Origin: Catonia carolina
Taxonomy: Eukaryota; Arthropoda; Insecta; Hemiptera; Achilidae
Length of the DNA stretch: 64,000 nucleotides
Assembly: GCA_035578175.1 (NCBI GenBank)
Contig: JAQMRL010000003.1
Location: 60,930,672-60,994,671, forward strand
Direction: 5' to 3'
The translations under genes and the position numbers were made by a program. The notes beneath the pieces are model-generated. The model was not told the origin of the DNA. It saw nothing but the letters and a program-made list of their open reading frames with translations, and did no database searches. Of the stretch, positions 49,274 through 60,470 are shown one piece after another. Every line of letters starts with the position of its first letter. The first letter of the stretch is position 1.

Positions 49274-51015
49274 GGCCATCATAAAAGAATGGTGGGGTTG
49301 CAATAATTAAAACCAAGACAGTAGAGAAATTTTTAGATCGTTTTACTGGTAGCTCTGATCGCCTCACCCAAAAATTTGTGTAACAGCAGTTCTAACCTCA
49401 ACTTAAAGTTCTGTATTGCTCCTTGGGTCTGTTTAGACTATGTTCACTGATAAAGAAAAGGCAAAGTGTGTTTTGTTGGCTGAACTGAGGTCTGTAATTT
49501 CAGTTTAACGTTCATTTGGACGTGATTATGAAAAAAATCCACCATATGATAATAATACACGACACTGGTTCAAACAATTTGAAGAAACTGGCTCAATTAT
49601 CAAGCAGAAATCAACTGGCACACCACGAGTATCAGATGAAACGGTTGAACTACTCAGCCAATTTTCAACTAGAAGTCCTAACAAATCCACCTCTCATCAA
49701 AACTTTCAGTTAGGTATTGTGAAAACAACAATTCACAATGTTTTATACAAAAGATATGGGGAGCTGAAAATGCACATGCAATTTCTGAGAAATGACGTGA
49801 CTCGCCTACTGTTTGGTGTGGTATGATATAAAAAATCATGTAATCAAGCCTTTCTTCATTGCTAAAAAAGTATTAATGGAATTCTGTATCTCGATATGTT
49901 AGACAAATATTGCTTTCTTCAGTCAGATGAACTCAAAAATATACAACAAATTCATTTCCAACATAATGGCGGCGCACCCCCTCTTTTAATGCATTTGTCA
50001 CCCAGGCATTGAATAAAAATTCCTACATCGATGTTGGCCTCAGCAGAGTCCACACCTGACACCTTGTGATTTTTATCTGTTGAGGGTACATCAAAAACAC
50101 TGTTTATTCAAAAAATCTGGTGTGAAACACTCACACAACTTTCTCTTGCCAATGAAAATAATAAACAATATTACCTAATATTACTAATAAAACATTAGAA
50201 ATAAACAAAAAAATAAATCTCAAAAAACATAACCTCATTTTAATCACGAGTGAATGATGCAAATTGAAAATAAACCTCAGTTTGGCTTAATAATATGAAA
50301 AATCACATTTTCACTTTAACTAGGCTCTGGAGAGAAAAATGCTTAAAATAAAAGTTGTAGATAATTTAATTTCCTATTAATTTGATTATATATTCTGTAG
50401 TAGTTAATGCATACTAAGGCCGAAATCTTAAAAAATCCATTTTTTACAAATTGTTATGAAAAAAAAAACAGAAAATTACTGATTACCGCTAAACTAAGCA
50501 TTGTACAAAGAAATCTTTGAATTAACAGTTGTAGATTTTAAAATTTTCTACAATTTTAATTACATACGCTTTAGCATTAAAATGGATATTAAGGCAGCAA
50601 TTATTAAAAAACCAGTTTTTTCTACAAGAGCACAGCCTCCCCAAGAATTTCAGCAGCGATGTTTATGGGTTCAGGGGGGTCTGAAAAATTGTATATCCGG
50701 TAAAAACTCAACATGAAAAGAATACTTTCCTTCCTATATATTCATACAGGCATCAGAAAGTAAAAAAAAATTAGTGACCTAAATCACTTAAAGGAACGAA
50801 TTAATGAAGCATTAACAACCATAACAGAAGATATTAAGTAACAGTTGGACAGAAATTGAGTATCGATCAGACATTTACCGAGAGACCAATGGTGGACGTA
50901 ATGAAATTAATTAGTCATGTAATAAACTGTTTGAGACGACAAATAAACATCAACTGGAAGTATTTCTTTTTTAATTTAATTCATGTTCAAAACCCCACCA
51001 TTATTTTATGATGAC
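49274..51015 (+). mobile_element. DUF4817-type/mariner-like transposon remnant, split by repeat H
   Basis: Inverted ends CATCATAAAA(G/T)AATGGTGGGGTT near 49276 and 51014. Coding starts MFTDKEKAKCVLLAELRSV at 49441, then NPPYDNNTRHWFKQFEETGS, KSTGTPRVSDETVELL, VKTTIHNVLYKRY. A later stretch (FQHNGGAPP, a ...TPDTL.FL segment and K.LF) is the DDE end. At 50110 repeat H intervenes, and past it DLNHLKERINEALTTITEDI and a R.V.IRHLPRDQWW-like tail complete the protein. Many stops; inactive. Confidence 0.8.
50110..50762 (-). mobile_element. Hairpin-ended repeat H, copy 3 (inside transposase remnant)
   Basis: From ATCTGGTGTGAAACACTCAC to CAACATGAAAAGAATACTTT, then a GAAAGTA end. About 650 bp, internally shorter than copy 2. 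Its boundaries coincide with the break in the DUF4817 transposase reading. Confidence 0.82.
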
Positions 51016-51656
51016 AATAACGCTCTTAAGAGAATTTAAAATGTACAAATATTTAAATTGAAATGTATATCGACGGCTTTCGTTGAAACTAGGTGTTGTC
51101 AACACACATATGCATGCATTTGACAGTATAATAATAATTCTACAAACAAAATAGTAGACATTTTAAGATTTTACTAATTCCTAAACAGTAATGTGCAAAG
51201 CCATGACAAACAAGAATACTCTTAAGATAAATACTAATTTTTAATTATAATTTGTAAATTTACCTTCAACTTGTAACCAATTAACATAAAAGCGACATTA
51301 TGACTTGAATAAATAATTGAAAAATCTTCAAAAGATGTAACTATGGTCGACAACATAATCAAGAAACAGGACTTCAGGATATTAGGTTAGGAAAACTGGA
51401 AATAAAAGGATAATAAAGATTAAATGGAATGATAAAAAAAACACCTTGATAAAAAATGGATGGCTTTGATATTTAAATACATTGTAGACTTAATAATAAT
51501 CTAACATTTTAGTACAAATCTATTAGATTATATTACACTTATATAATATATAAAATGTATAAGATAACTACATACATCCGTAAGTCTTTGAAATAAAAGT
51601 ATTGTGCGGTTCCAAGCTCCGAGTAGTTGCAGGGTGAAGGGTACGGGTGAGGTATA

Positions 51657-51827
51657 TATTTTTTTTTGTTTAACGTCCGACTGTTCTGCAATTACTGCTA
51701 ATGCAGACGGTGAATGATGAAATGATGTTTTGTAACGTATGAAAAAATGCCGTGCCTGAATGGGATTCGAACCCAAGACCGCATGATGAGAGGCGAGCAC
51801 GTTACCAACTTCGCCAATGCGGCCGGC
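51657..51827 (-). mobile_element. tRNA-derived SINE (family A), full-length-looking
   Basis: Flanked by GAGGTATA (51649-51656, 51828-51835). Antisense: T-run, body CAGTAATTGCAGAACAGTC on the minus strand, box B GGGTTCGAATCCCATT, head GCCGGCCGCATTGGCGAAGT. Confidence 0.88.
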
Positions 51828-52569
51828 GAGGTATACTGAATGAGTGATGCATGCTGGGCAAACAATTGTTGTATTACTCTGATACAAAACATTCGTTTTC
51901 AAACTTTCTGTATTTAACATATTTGTTTTTATTTATTACATTTATTTATTTACATATTTTGATATAAATTAGCAAGTTAAATATTATGAATCCGAACAAG
52001 TTAATAACCCGGTAGGTATTTGTTAAATTAATGCGCTGGATGATAAGAATATTTTTTTAGTCTAGTTAGTACACGTTACCACTACAAATGCATCAGCTGT
52101 GAAACACTACTAACACTCATTCATTCTCCCACTACTATAACAACGCACTGCATTCCTTCCAACTACACGGAGCTAGGACTCAAGCAATATATAACTCTTT
52201 TTTTTAAGGTTTGCTACCGGTGAGCAAAAAAGGCTAGTGTACTAGTCATTTAAATAACATCGACCCATTAATAACTCGACACATGACAACTTAGGTTCAA
52301 TATATTTTTGTCGCACTCATTAATAATTACATTACAATAGTATGTCTGGAATGATGTCATTGACAACAGTAGTACAAGCGTTACTTTTGACTCTGCTTAT
52401 TTGGTCTCTCCTAAGCCACCCGTCTATTCAGGTCCGACACAAAGCTTAAAAAAACCATAGTATACCAATGATGTCTATCTGTGCGTGTATGAGATGATAT
52501 CGATCTGTGACTTACGTCGTTAGTACAAGGGCTTATTGAAAAGTAATACCTCCATTGCTATAACTAATA

Positions 52570-53053
52570 CAGTAGAGGTCAGTTGTCCGAACTAATTGGG
52601 ACCAGAACGGTTCTGATAATCAATTTTCGCATTTAACGCAAATGTAGAGAGAGTACTAAAGATTTATTAAAACAAACAGAAAAATACAAAATTTTTCAAA
52701 ATTGAAAAAGTTGGCAAAACAAACTACGGTTCGATTCCCAGCCAGGGTCTGGAAATTTTCGCAAGTTAAAATCTACCATTACATCTCCCACAATGATCGA
52801 TAATGACTGAGCTTTTGATCTGACTTTAAATAAAGCAAAAAAAAAAAAACGGTGAAATCTGTTAAGAAACATTTGTTGCCGTGTGTTAATAAATATTTCC
52901 TAACAGATTAAAAGCAGCACTAAATTCAGGCTGTTTTTTTGCACCAAAGCATTGCAGTTTTTAAGCCAGAGAAGGCCTCTGCTTGAGTAAATATTTATTT
53001 TTTTCCATCAACAGTGGTTCAGATGACTGATGTTTGGATAATCGACGCTCCTG
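52570..53053. mobile_element. Pogo/Tigger-type MITE, 484 bp, nested in mariner
   Basis: Ends CAGTAGAGGTCAGTTGTCCG / CAGGAGCGTCGATTATCCAA (right end read on the minus strand) are alike, TA on both sides (52568-52569, 53054-53055). The CAGT.G..C...TTATCCGAA pattern is typical of pogo/Tigger. No transposase. Confidence 0.85.
52728..52842 (+). mobile_element. SINE family B fragment, within the pogo-type element
   Basis: GGTTCGATTCCCAGCCAGGG, TCTGGAAATTTTCGCAAG, TTAAAATCTACCATT and an A-run, matching the family at 20852 without its box A head. Confidence 0.75.
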
Positions 53054-53779
53054 TATATAATCATAGGCCAGACAGTCTCAAAAGTGGTTACTCACATATT
53101 GGAACGCTTTGTAAACAAGTCACCCTAGTGGCGATACACAGCCACAACTGAAAAATTCAAAACAATGCCATCTGGCGGGAAAATCATGATTACCGTTTTC
53201 TGGGATTGTGATATGAAGTTTTTGGAATGTGGCTTTACTGTCAACTCTGAACAATATGTTGCTACCCTATCAAATCTGAAGCGACGGCTGCATAGGGTTC
53301 GTCCAGACAAAGAGCCAATTCAGCATCATGACAACGCTCGTCCTCACGAATAAAAACGCATACAGCTTTAGCAAAGCTTGGGTTACAAGACGTTCTACCT
53401 TATCCACCTTATAGCCCAGATCTTGCATCCGGTGACTTTTCCTCTTTCCAAAGTTTAAGGAACATCAGAAGCGCATGCATTTCTCTTTGGGTGAAGAGAA
53501 AATGGTGCCATATGAAATTTCACACTTCTGTGACGGACTTTTCCAAAGCGTAGTACGTTGGCATAAATGTGTCGCGGTTAACGGTGATTGTGTGGAAAAG
53601 TGATTATATTGGTGAGTAGGGGACAGTTTTATCTATCATTTCACACTAATATGTAAACAATACATTCATTATTAATAGAGTTATACTGATGGAGGCATTA
53701 CTTTTCAATACACCCTCATACTTATGTACATTATTCTGCTTATGTTGAAGGCTTACTCCTGTTCTTGAGGACTAAATAG

Positions 53780-54600
53780 ATGGGTAACTTGGAAGAGGCG
53801 AGGTGTGTAGGAACAAAAATCATCTGCTGCATTGAGAATGAGATAATGCCCTCATCAATTCAGTATACGTTAGAGAATAGAAGTCTAGGCTTGTTTAACA
53901 GGGTTTTATTAGTAGTTTTTATTTTACAGGGGTTTATTATAGTCTCTTCTAGAACTCTAATGTGAAGGAATTATTTAACAGGAATTTAAATGAATTATGC
54001 AAAAAATATAATTTCAACGTTTCCATAAAAAAGTCAAAGGTAATGGCATTTACTTGTAAATAACCTACCAGGTCTAAAATTTTGGTAGATGAGGTAGTGC
54101 TTGAATAAGTATCACAATACAATTGTTTAGGGTGTGACATCGGATTTGATCAAGATGTGGACATAGAGAAGGAAGTTGGCAAATTCCAAGTAGTGTGTGG
54201 CAATATTAGCAGAACCCTAGGCAGGAAAACTAGAAAAGTAACTCGGATAAAATTTAACAAGGTGATGGCTGCCCCAATCTTACTCTATGGAAGTGAGTTG
54301 TAGATTAGTACCAGCCCACAGAAGAGTAGAGTACAGATGGCAGATAAGTGATTCCTGTGAAGAACAAAGGGTTGCAGTTGTAAAGACCAACTAAGAAATA
54401 GGACATAAAAATGGAACTAGAAGTTTACAACTTGAATAGGAAGATTGCAGAATTTCAAAATTGATGGAGGGAGCACGTAGAGAGAATGACTGAGGGAAGG
54501 ATCCCCCTCAGTGTTTTGCAATACAGACAGGTGAGGAGGAGAGATGTTGGGAGGCCACGCAAAAGATGGCAATAATTCAATAGTTTGTCGCTGTTGTGAA
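53780..54600 (+). mobile_element. LINE RT fragment
   Basis: Over several frames: ELFNRNLNELCKKYNFNVSI, KKSKVMAFTCK, YNCLGCDIGFDQDVDIEKEV, GNISRTLGRKTRKVTRIKFN, KVMAAPILLYGSE, then L.REWLREGSPS and a RRRDVGRP.KRW-type tail. This is the palm/thumb and C-terminal part of an endonuclease-RT LINE. Stops and frameshifts throughout; inactive. Confidence 0.82.
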
Positions 54601-54822
54601 TCGGACAGATGGAAGCCTAATCCTTGACTGTGAGCAGAAGAAGACACAATTATTTTTTTCTTTCTTACCTCTGAACAAAACGGACAGGTTTACATCAAAA
54701 CTTAAGGAAGAGAAATTTCCTTTTAAGTCAAGATCAGGAAATCATATGGAATGTTCATTATGGAACATTTTTGGAAATGGAGGCCAAATGATTCCAAGTA
54801 CAGGTGGTTCCAAAAGAACAGC

Positions 54823-54911
54823 TGAAACTACACAAACAATTGGGTGGAAATAATAATATTTCCACCCAAAATAGCACACAGAGAACTGCTGCAGCTGTTT
54901 GTGTAGTTTCA
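54823..54911. other. Nested inverted repeats
   Basis: TGAAACTACACAAACA (54823-54838) and its reverse complement (54896-54911) enclose a second pair TTGGGTGGAAAT/ATTTCCACCCAA. Could form a hairpin; function unknown. Confidence 0.65.
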
Positions 54912-56230
54912 ACCAGGGCTGTTGCCCTGTTTGAACAGCATTAGAAAAGAAAACAAGAGAATATCAGAAAAAGAATGCTTGTTTGAAACCCTTAAAAACA
55001 TAACTGGGAAATAAATGTATAACTATTTTTTAATAAATCCGCTAAAACTTGTAAAATTTAAACCGAGATACAAACTATAAAAACCTAATAAAATTAAATA
55101 ATACTTTTTAAAACATTGAAAAACAAATTAAAAATTACAATTGAAGACTGAGATAAAATTATACTATTTTTCAAGGCTGATGAGCTCTGAATGTAGGCAT
55201 TGCCCTCTACCCACTTTATAGCTAGCCATTGACTTGCTCTCCTACCTCTGTTAAATATTTTGTCAGCCATTTTTTTGGTCTTTCATTAACAATTATAACC
55301 TATAAACATACAAGCAGGTGATTATATTATAAACTATTGCATGTTAACGCGCTCTGTAATCAAAGTGTTCAGTATGAGATGCAAGACGAGAGTGAACTAT
55401 TGCGGCTCTTATACGCATGCCCGCGTAATGTTTGTCAGGTCCAATCTGACAATGTTGGCAAACGTTCTGATTGGTCTAAACATGTGAAACAGCAGAGCTC
55501 ATCAACCGTGAAAAGCGTATTAGTGCAACTATTAATGAATAGCACAGACATATTATTGGATCTGAGTTGTCGCGCATCCAGAAGTTAACGGACTTAAATT
55601 ATTTGAATGGCTAATACATAAAAAAATTACAGCACACCTAGGGCAAACCAAGTCCAGAGGGACAGCTTGTCGTAATGACTGCTCCTTTGTCAAGAAGAAG
55701 TTTGTTTAGTAATTCGCTTCTTTTGGACGAAAAATAAAACAACCTCATATTTACCAAATGGAGATTTAAATGTACAGTATCATATGGTACAAAATAAATT
55801 TAAACAATTGTTATGTATCTACTACTTGAAACAAGGTAATAAAAAAATCTCTTATCTAACCGTTATTTATTCAATAAATTCTACAAAGAGAAACACTCGG
55901 CTCAAGACAAAATATCGAAATATCAGAATTACGCTAAACCATGAGCTTTATGAAATATTTTAAAAAATTGGTAATAACCAAAACATGTAAGTTAATTAAA
56001 ACTAAAAAAAATAAAATCTAATAGAGCAGCAATATGGAGAATAAAGTTAAATAAAAACTAATAATACATTGTTGAGTGATGGGACAAGTCATACCAAACT
56101 GTGCCTGACACAAATAGCACGATAATAGAAATGAAATAAAGGCGAACAGGTTCCGAGTACACAGCAAAACTACCTGGTACATTCTGTATTAGTTACAACT
56201 TCCTGATTACTCGAGAGTCACTTGCAAACC
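54912..56230. other. Intron 1 sequence, no gene assigned
   Basis: Mostly AT-rich. 55330-55600 is more GC-rich with an 83-codon plus frame (from 55337) that carries no motif I know. Confidence 0.4.
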
Positions 56231-57148
56231 AAAAAATTTGGTGTGAAACACTCACGAGTTATCTCTTGTCAAAATAAAACATAACCTATGTTTAATCATG
56301 ACTAAACAAAAATGTTTAATCATGAGTATAATAAAAAACATAACCTAATTTAACCACAAGTGAATGACGCAAAATGAAATCAACCTCTGTTCGACTTAAT
56401 AATACAAAAAAAATCACTAATTGACGCTAAACGCTCTATAGAAATAATGCTTGAAATAAAAAGTTGTAAATCTCTTTTATTTCCGATAATTTTAATTATA
56501 TACATTATTACCGTAAAATGCAAACTAAGGCTGCAATATTAAAACATTTAATTTTCTACTGAATTTTTTTAAAAAATATAGAAAATCCCTAATTGTTGCC
56601 ACATTAGGTTGTTGTACAAAAGTTTAAAATACAAGTTGTCGGTACTTTATTGTTCTACAGCTTATATTATATAATGTTTTGCTCTAGAATACATATTCTA
56701 GATAATCTTAAAACACCATATTTAACCACGAGAGCAAAGCCCCTCCCCCCCCCCAACAATTTCAGCCGACATGCCACTTACCCTATCTTGTACAGCATAA
56801 AAATGTAAGTAAATGAGGTGATTTTTTTGTAGTTTTTGAGAAAATAGCAAAAAGTGAAAAATCACACGAATTAACTACTACTTCTTCAGTTCACCAAATT
56901 TGATGGAAACGTTTGTGTCTGGTCCCGTAGTAACACCTAACTTAAGTTTCAAATTTCAACTTCATACTATATTCTGTTCTCGAGATGTTTCGTTCACACA
57001 CACACACACAAAATTTGCTAAAAACATGGTTTTTGGGTTAAGGGGCCTGAAAATGTTTATAATAACTGTTAAAAACTCAATTAGGAAAAATTAAAATGAA
57101 AACAGTATTTTCCTTCTCGATATATTCATATAGACCAAGAGAAAGTAA
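56231..57148 (-). mobile_element. Hairpin-ended repeat H, copy 4
   Basis: Terminal block TTTGGTGTGAAACACTCACG, shared interior (ACTTACCCTATCTTGTACAG, CACACACACACACA), and the other end near AAAACAGTATTTTCCTTCTC then ACCAAGAGAAAGTA. About 918 bp, non-coding. Confidence 0.82.
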
Positions 57149-57856
57149 TAATTTAACAAGGCTACGAGTTACAGGGAATCGGGTTGGTTTTTAATATTTA
57201 TAACATTACAATACAAATTACATACATAAATCAGTTTTGAAGCTAGTAGGTTAGATAGGATAAATAAACAATAGCTACCAAGGTCTGAATGTAAGAAGAG
57301 TTCTTAATGAAATTACTATCATTACTGGGTTTGTTTTTAAGTGCGTGTTTACTAAGAGGGTGAACAATAAATGATTGGGTATGCAAGTTAGCCTAAGACC
57401 ACAGTAAAAACTACTTTAAAAGCTCTGTTCCTAGTCTTCGCTTGTACGACGTCCAATTCATCTTTCTTATGACTTCCTTCATCACTACTTTGGATTGAAT
57501 GGAGTACAGCAAGAATAATAATCTTTCTTATTCTGTTGGATTTCTGTATTGGTACAATACAGTACAGATTGGTACAAAAAATATCAGGTGTTTTGTATCA
57601 ATTACCGTTCAGTAATTATACAGAATGAAAAAAAAATCCTGTTTAGACAGAAGACTATTAGCATCTAGATCTCTGAATATTGGCACGTTAATTTAAGTGA
57701 AACCTAGATAAAATAAGGTATTTTAATTTTGGTCATTTGCACCCAAGTGATTCTAGGTTCTGTCCATTCCCAAATTACTATAGTTCTAAAACTCAGTATG
57801 TACGTTTTAATACCAATAATAAATTCAATACTATATTTAAGAGGCTAAGGTTTTTT

Positions 57857-58232
57857 ACTTTCTCTTGCCTAGATATAAATATATAAGAAGGAAAGTATTG
57901 TTTTCATGTTGATTTTTCAAAATCAAGTTTTCACTCCATATACTCATTTTCAGACCCCCTGAACCCAAAAAACAATGTTTTAGCAATTGGTCTATATGTG
58001 TGAACAAAATATCTCAAAAACGAAACATCATAAGACGTTGAAACTAGAAGTTTAGCATCAAAGAGTGACTTTCCGTAATATTAAGCCAAACTAAGGTTGG
58101 TTTTCATTTTGCATCATTCACTCATGATTATAATTAGGTTGTTTTTTTTTGTTTATTTCTAATGTTAGTTATATTGGTCATTATTTGCATTGGCAAGAGA
58201 ATTTGTATGATTGTTTCACACCAGATTTTTTT
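57857..58232 (+). mobile_element. Hairpin-ended repeat H, copy 5 (internally deleted)
   Basis: Starts ACTTTCTCTTGCCTAGATAT, then GGAAAGTATTGTTTTCATG and a TTTTTCAAAATCAAG block, jumps to the late interior and ends GGCAAGAGAATTTG, TTTCACACCAGATT. About 376 bp. Confidence 0.8.
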
Positions 58233-59140
58233 GTAGAGTTCAGTCTTAGCTCCCACTGGACTAGTCAACTTTAATTTTAATGCAGCTCTCCACGTGTAAA
58301 TTTGCCATATCAAATTTTTTCCAAATTCTTCATTAAGACAGAAAATAGAAAATAACGGTTTTCTATGACCTGGTTATTTAAAAATTTATAGCACAGATTT
58401 CATGCTTCATATCCTGCAAGGACAGATAAAAGGAAAAAGAGCTCCTAGTACAAGAATTTTCTGGCTCACAAATTTAAGGGTCTGGTTGGGTAAGAGCTCC
58501 ACAGAGTTGTTTCAGGCAACAACTGAAAAGATCAGAATGCCATACTGATCACCAACATCCAAATCTCACAAGCACACCAAGAAGATGTCATGCTTAATCA
58601 AGTTATGACCTCCATAAAGATTAAGTAATGCAGTTCTATGAAAGTTACCTTTCGGATGAAATTATACAGTTTTGAAAAATTTCAGAACCATCAGCTTTTC
58701 GCTGAGCCATTCAGAGATTTCAGGGTTTTAGCATAGAAAACAAAAATTTCCCGCCAAACCTGTTTTGAAACCTTAACATAAAAAATGTGACGGCAAAATT
58801 TTCTGTATCAGTTCTCATTTTCAGATTTTGTATTTTAAAAATTCATTCAGCGATGTACAATTCATGTTTTTGTTTTCACTTGTTTAGTTACACTTATTTT
58901 ATCTATTATCGTATTTATAAAGTAGTATGTTTAATAGCTTCCAAAGTCTAAACATCTCCTTTGATATTTGCAACCACAAACTTTTTGTGCTAGCAATAAG
59001 CTTTTGCAAAGCACTGGTGCAATTTCTAATAATATGGTAAATTTTCTAGAACCAGTATATATGCGATACAAATTCCAATGAAGCTCTACTGAGGCAAGCA
59101 GTAATTTTTAAATAAATAAAAATTTCATTTTTTTGGCAAC
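58233..59140. other. Intron 1 sequence, nothing recognised
   Basis: Moderately AT-rich, no motif found. Confidence 0.4.
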
Positions 59141-59144
59141 CTTC

Positions 59145-59335
59145 ATGGTTTAGTGTCAGATTATACTGAACGGCCCAAAGGAATTGTGCTGTGTTCAATT
59201 CCTGGTCAAAATTTCGAAAAGTTAATACAATGTAACCAACCAGTATGGTTGTAGTGTATAACCACTGCAGTTATTAACAAGCAAGCAAGGACTGATCCAA
59301 CTTTTTAAAACAAACTAAAAAAAATTTGATCTATA
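59145..59335 (+). mobile_element. SINE-like element, diverged tRNA head
   Basis: CATGGTTTAGTGTCAG and GTTCAATTCCTGGTCAAAAT give degenerate A and B boxes. The body with GTTATTAACAAGC and the A-rich end resembles the family B layout. Confidence 0.5.
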
Positions 59336-59412
59336 AAAACCGTTATTTAATAGATGAATAAGAGTTTACTTACAGTTAAAAATCTATCATCAAATCTACA
59401 TGCTACAATACA

Positions 59413-59563
59413 GTGCAAAAGTTATTATTGTACTTTCAAATTGTTCACAAATTGTATTTATATTCCAGTTACCAAAGTGAAATTTAATAAACTAATACCT
59501 ACTGTTAATATTTTAATAGAAAGACTAGTGAACAATTTGAAAGTACAATAATAACTTTTGCAC
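59413..59563. other. Perfect 36-bp inverted repeat with 79-bp spacer
   Basis: 59413-59448 (GTGCAAAAGTTATTATTGTA...) is exactly the reverse complement of 59528-59563. Transcribed from either strand it would form a 36-bp stem. The 65-codon frame across it is not taken as a gene. Confidence 0.9.
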
Positions 59564-59604
59564 AATTATTTCAAAGCAATTTTTTATTCCTAATGGTGTA
59601 CATT

Positions 59605-59720
59605 GCAATCTTGTTAAGTTTAAGAACAATCAGCAACCCCATGACCCAATGAGATGATGATGATACATATAAATGTAAATGAGGTGTAGTCTTGAACTGA
59701 TTCAGGCAGACCGTACCTGA
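59605..59720 (-). mobile_element. SINE family E, copy 2 (partial)
   Basis: Reverse of the 39115 copy: CATGACCCAATGAGATGATG and AAATGAGGTGTAGTCTTGAA. Confidence 0.65.
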
Positions 59721-60109
59721 AAGGGTCTTGCTTATTGATAAAACTGGTAATAATTCACACTTTCTTTTGATGCATTCTTAAATCTTACAATAATATAAAA
59801 ACAAAAAGCAAGATAATTATCAGAAACTATCGATAATGGTTGCACCTCCATGATCAGCTGATAAACAACATACCTGGATACCATAGTAAAAGAGAATTGG
59901 AATAATACTCAAGAAATCTCAAGTGTGGAATTGGTAAAGCAAGATATATATGCCTTAATCAGACTGATTAATAAATTCAAAACCTATAACCTGCAGCAAC
60001 TTATCATGAAAATTTGTACGTTTAGATTCTATATACAGTATTCTCCATCTTCGTCTACGATGTAAAGTCCTGAACACTCAATGAAGCTATTACTAAACAA
60101 ACTAGAAAC

Positions 60110-60470
60110 TTTTCATACATGGATAATATGGAACGACCATACAACCAGTACCAAAGAATTAAAAAAAGCAAAGAGATCAAGAACACCATTAAAGACTGTA
60201 AGCTCCAATATTTCAGACATAATGAGAAATGAAAGCACAAAACATGAAAGGAAAGGGCAAACGTGGTCCAGAATGAAAAAGAATACCTTGTTTGCAGAAC
60301 CAGAATGAGTTCTATGGAAAAACTTCCAACAAATTGTTCAGAGTTACAACTACCAAAGTGAGAATAGCCAATAGCTTTCTCGATGGCTAATAGCCGATAG
60401 CTTGAATAGTTAATAGCTAACATCCGAAACGGATAAAAACCATAAGAAAAACAGTAATGTTGTCATGAAG
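60110..60470 (+). mobile_element. LINE 3' remnant
   Basis: IKNTIKDCKLQYFRHNEK, later TTTKVRIANSF. The pattern (IK.RRLQYLGHI.R ... AAVSKVRIANMIANL) is a common insect LINE C-terminus. A short internal repeat (AATAGC / GATAGC) follows. Degenerate. Confidence 0.6.

Larger units (their letters stand above)
52526..53718 (+). mobile_element. Mariner, degenerate, hosting a nested pogo-type element
   Basis: Inverted ends AGGG(C/T)(T/G)TATTGAAAAGTAAT, then (A/G)CCTCCAT, with TA on each side (52524-52525, 53719-53720). 53165-53350 encodes SGGKIMITVFWDCD, then RPDKEPIQHHDNARPH, the two Asp regions of a mariner DD34D transposase. The remainder to 53620 is broken by stops. The N-terminal half is missing or replaced by the nested element. 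Confidence 0.88.

Noticed and set aside
60055..60423. 122-codon minus frame rich in hydrophobic residues
   Set aside because: Opposite strand of a recognisable LINE remnant.
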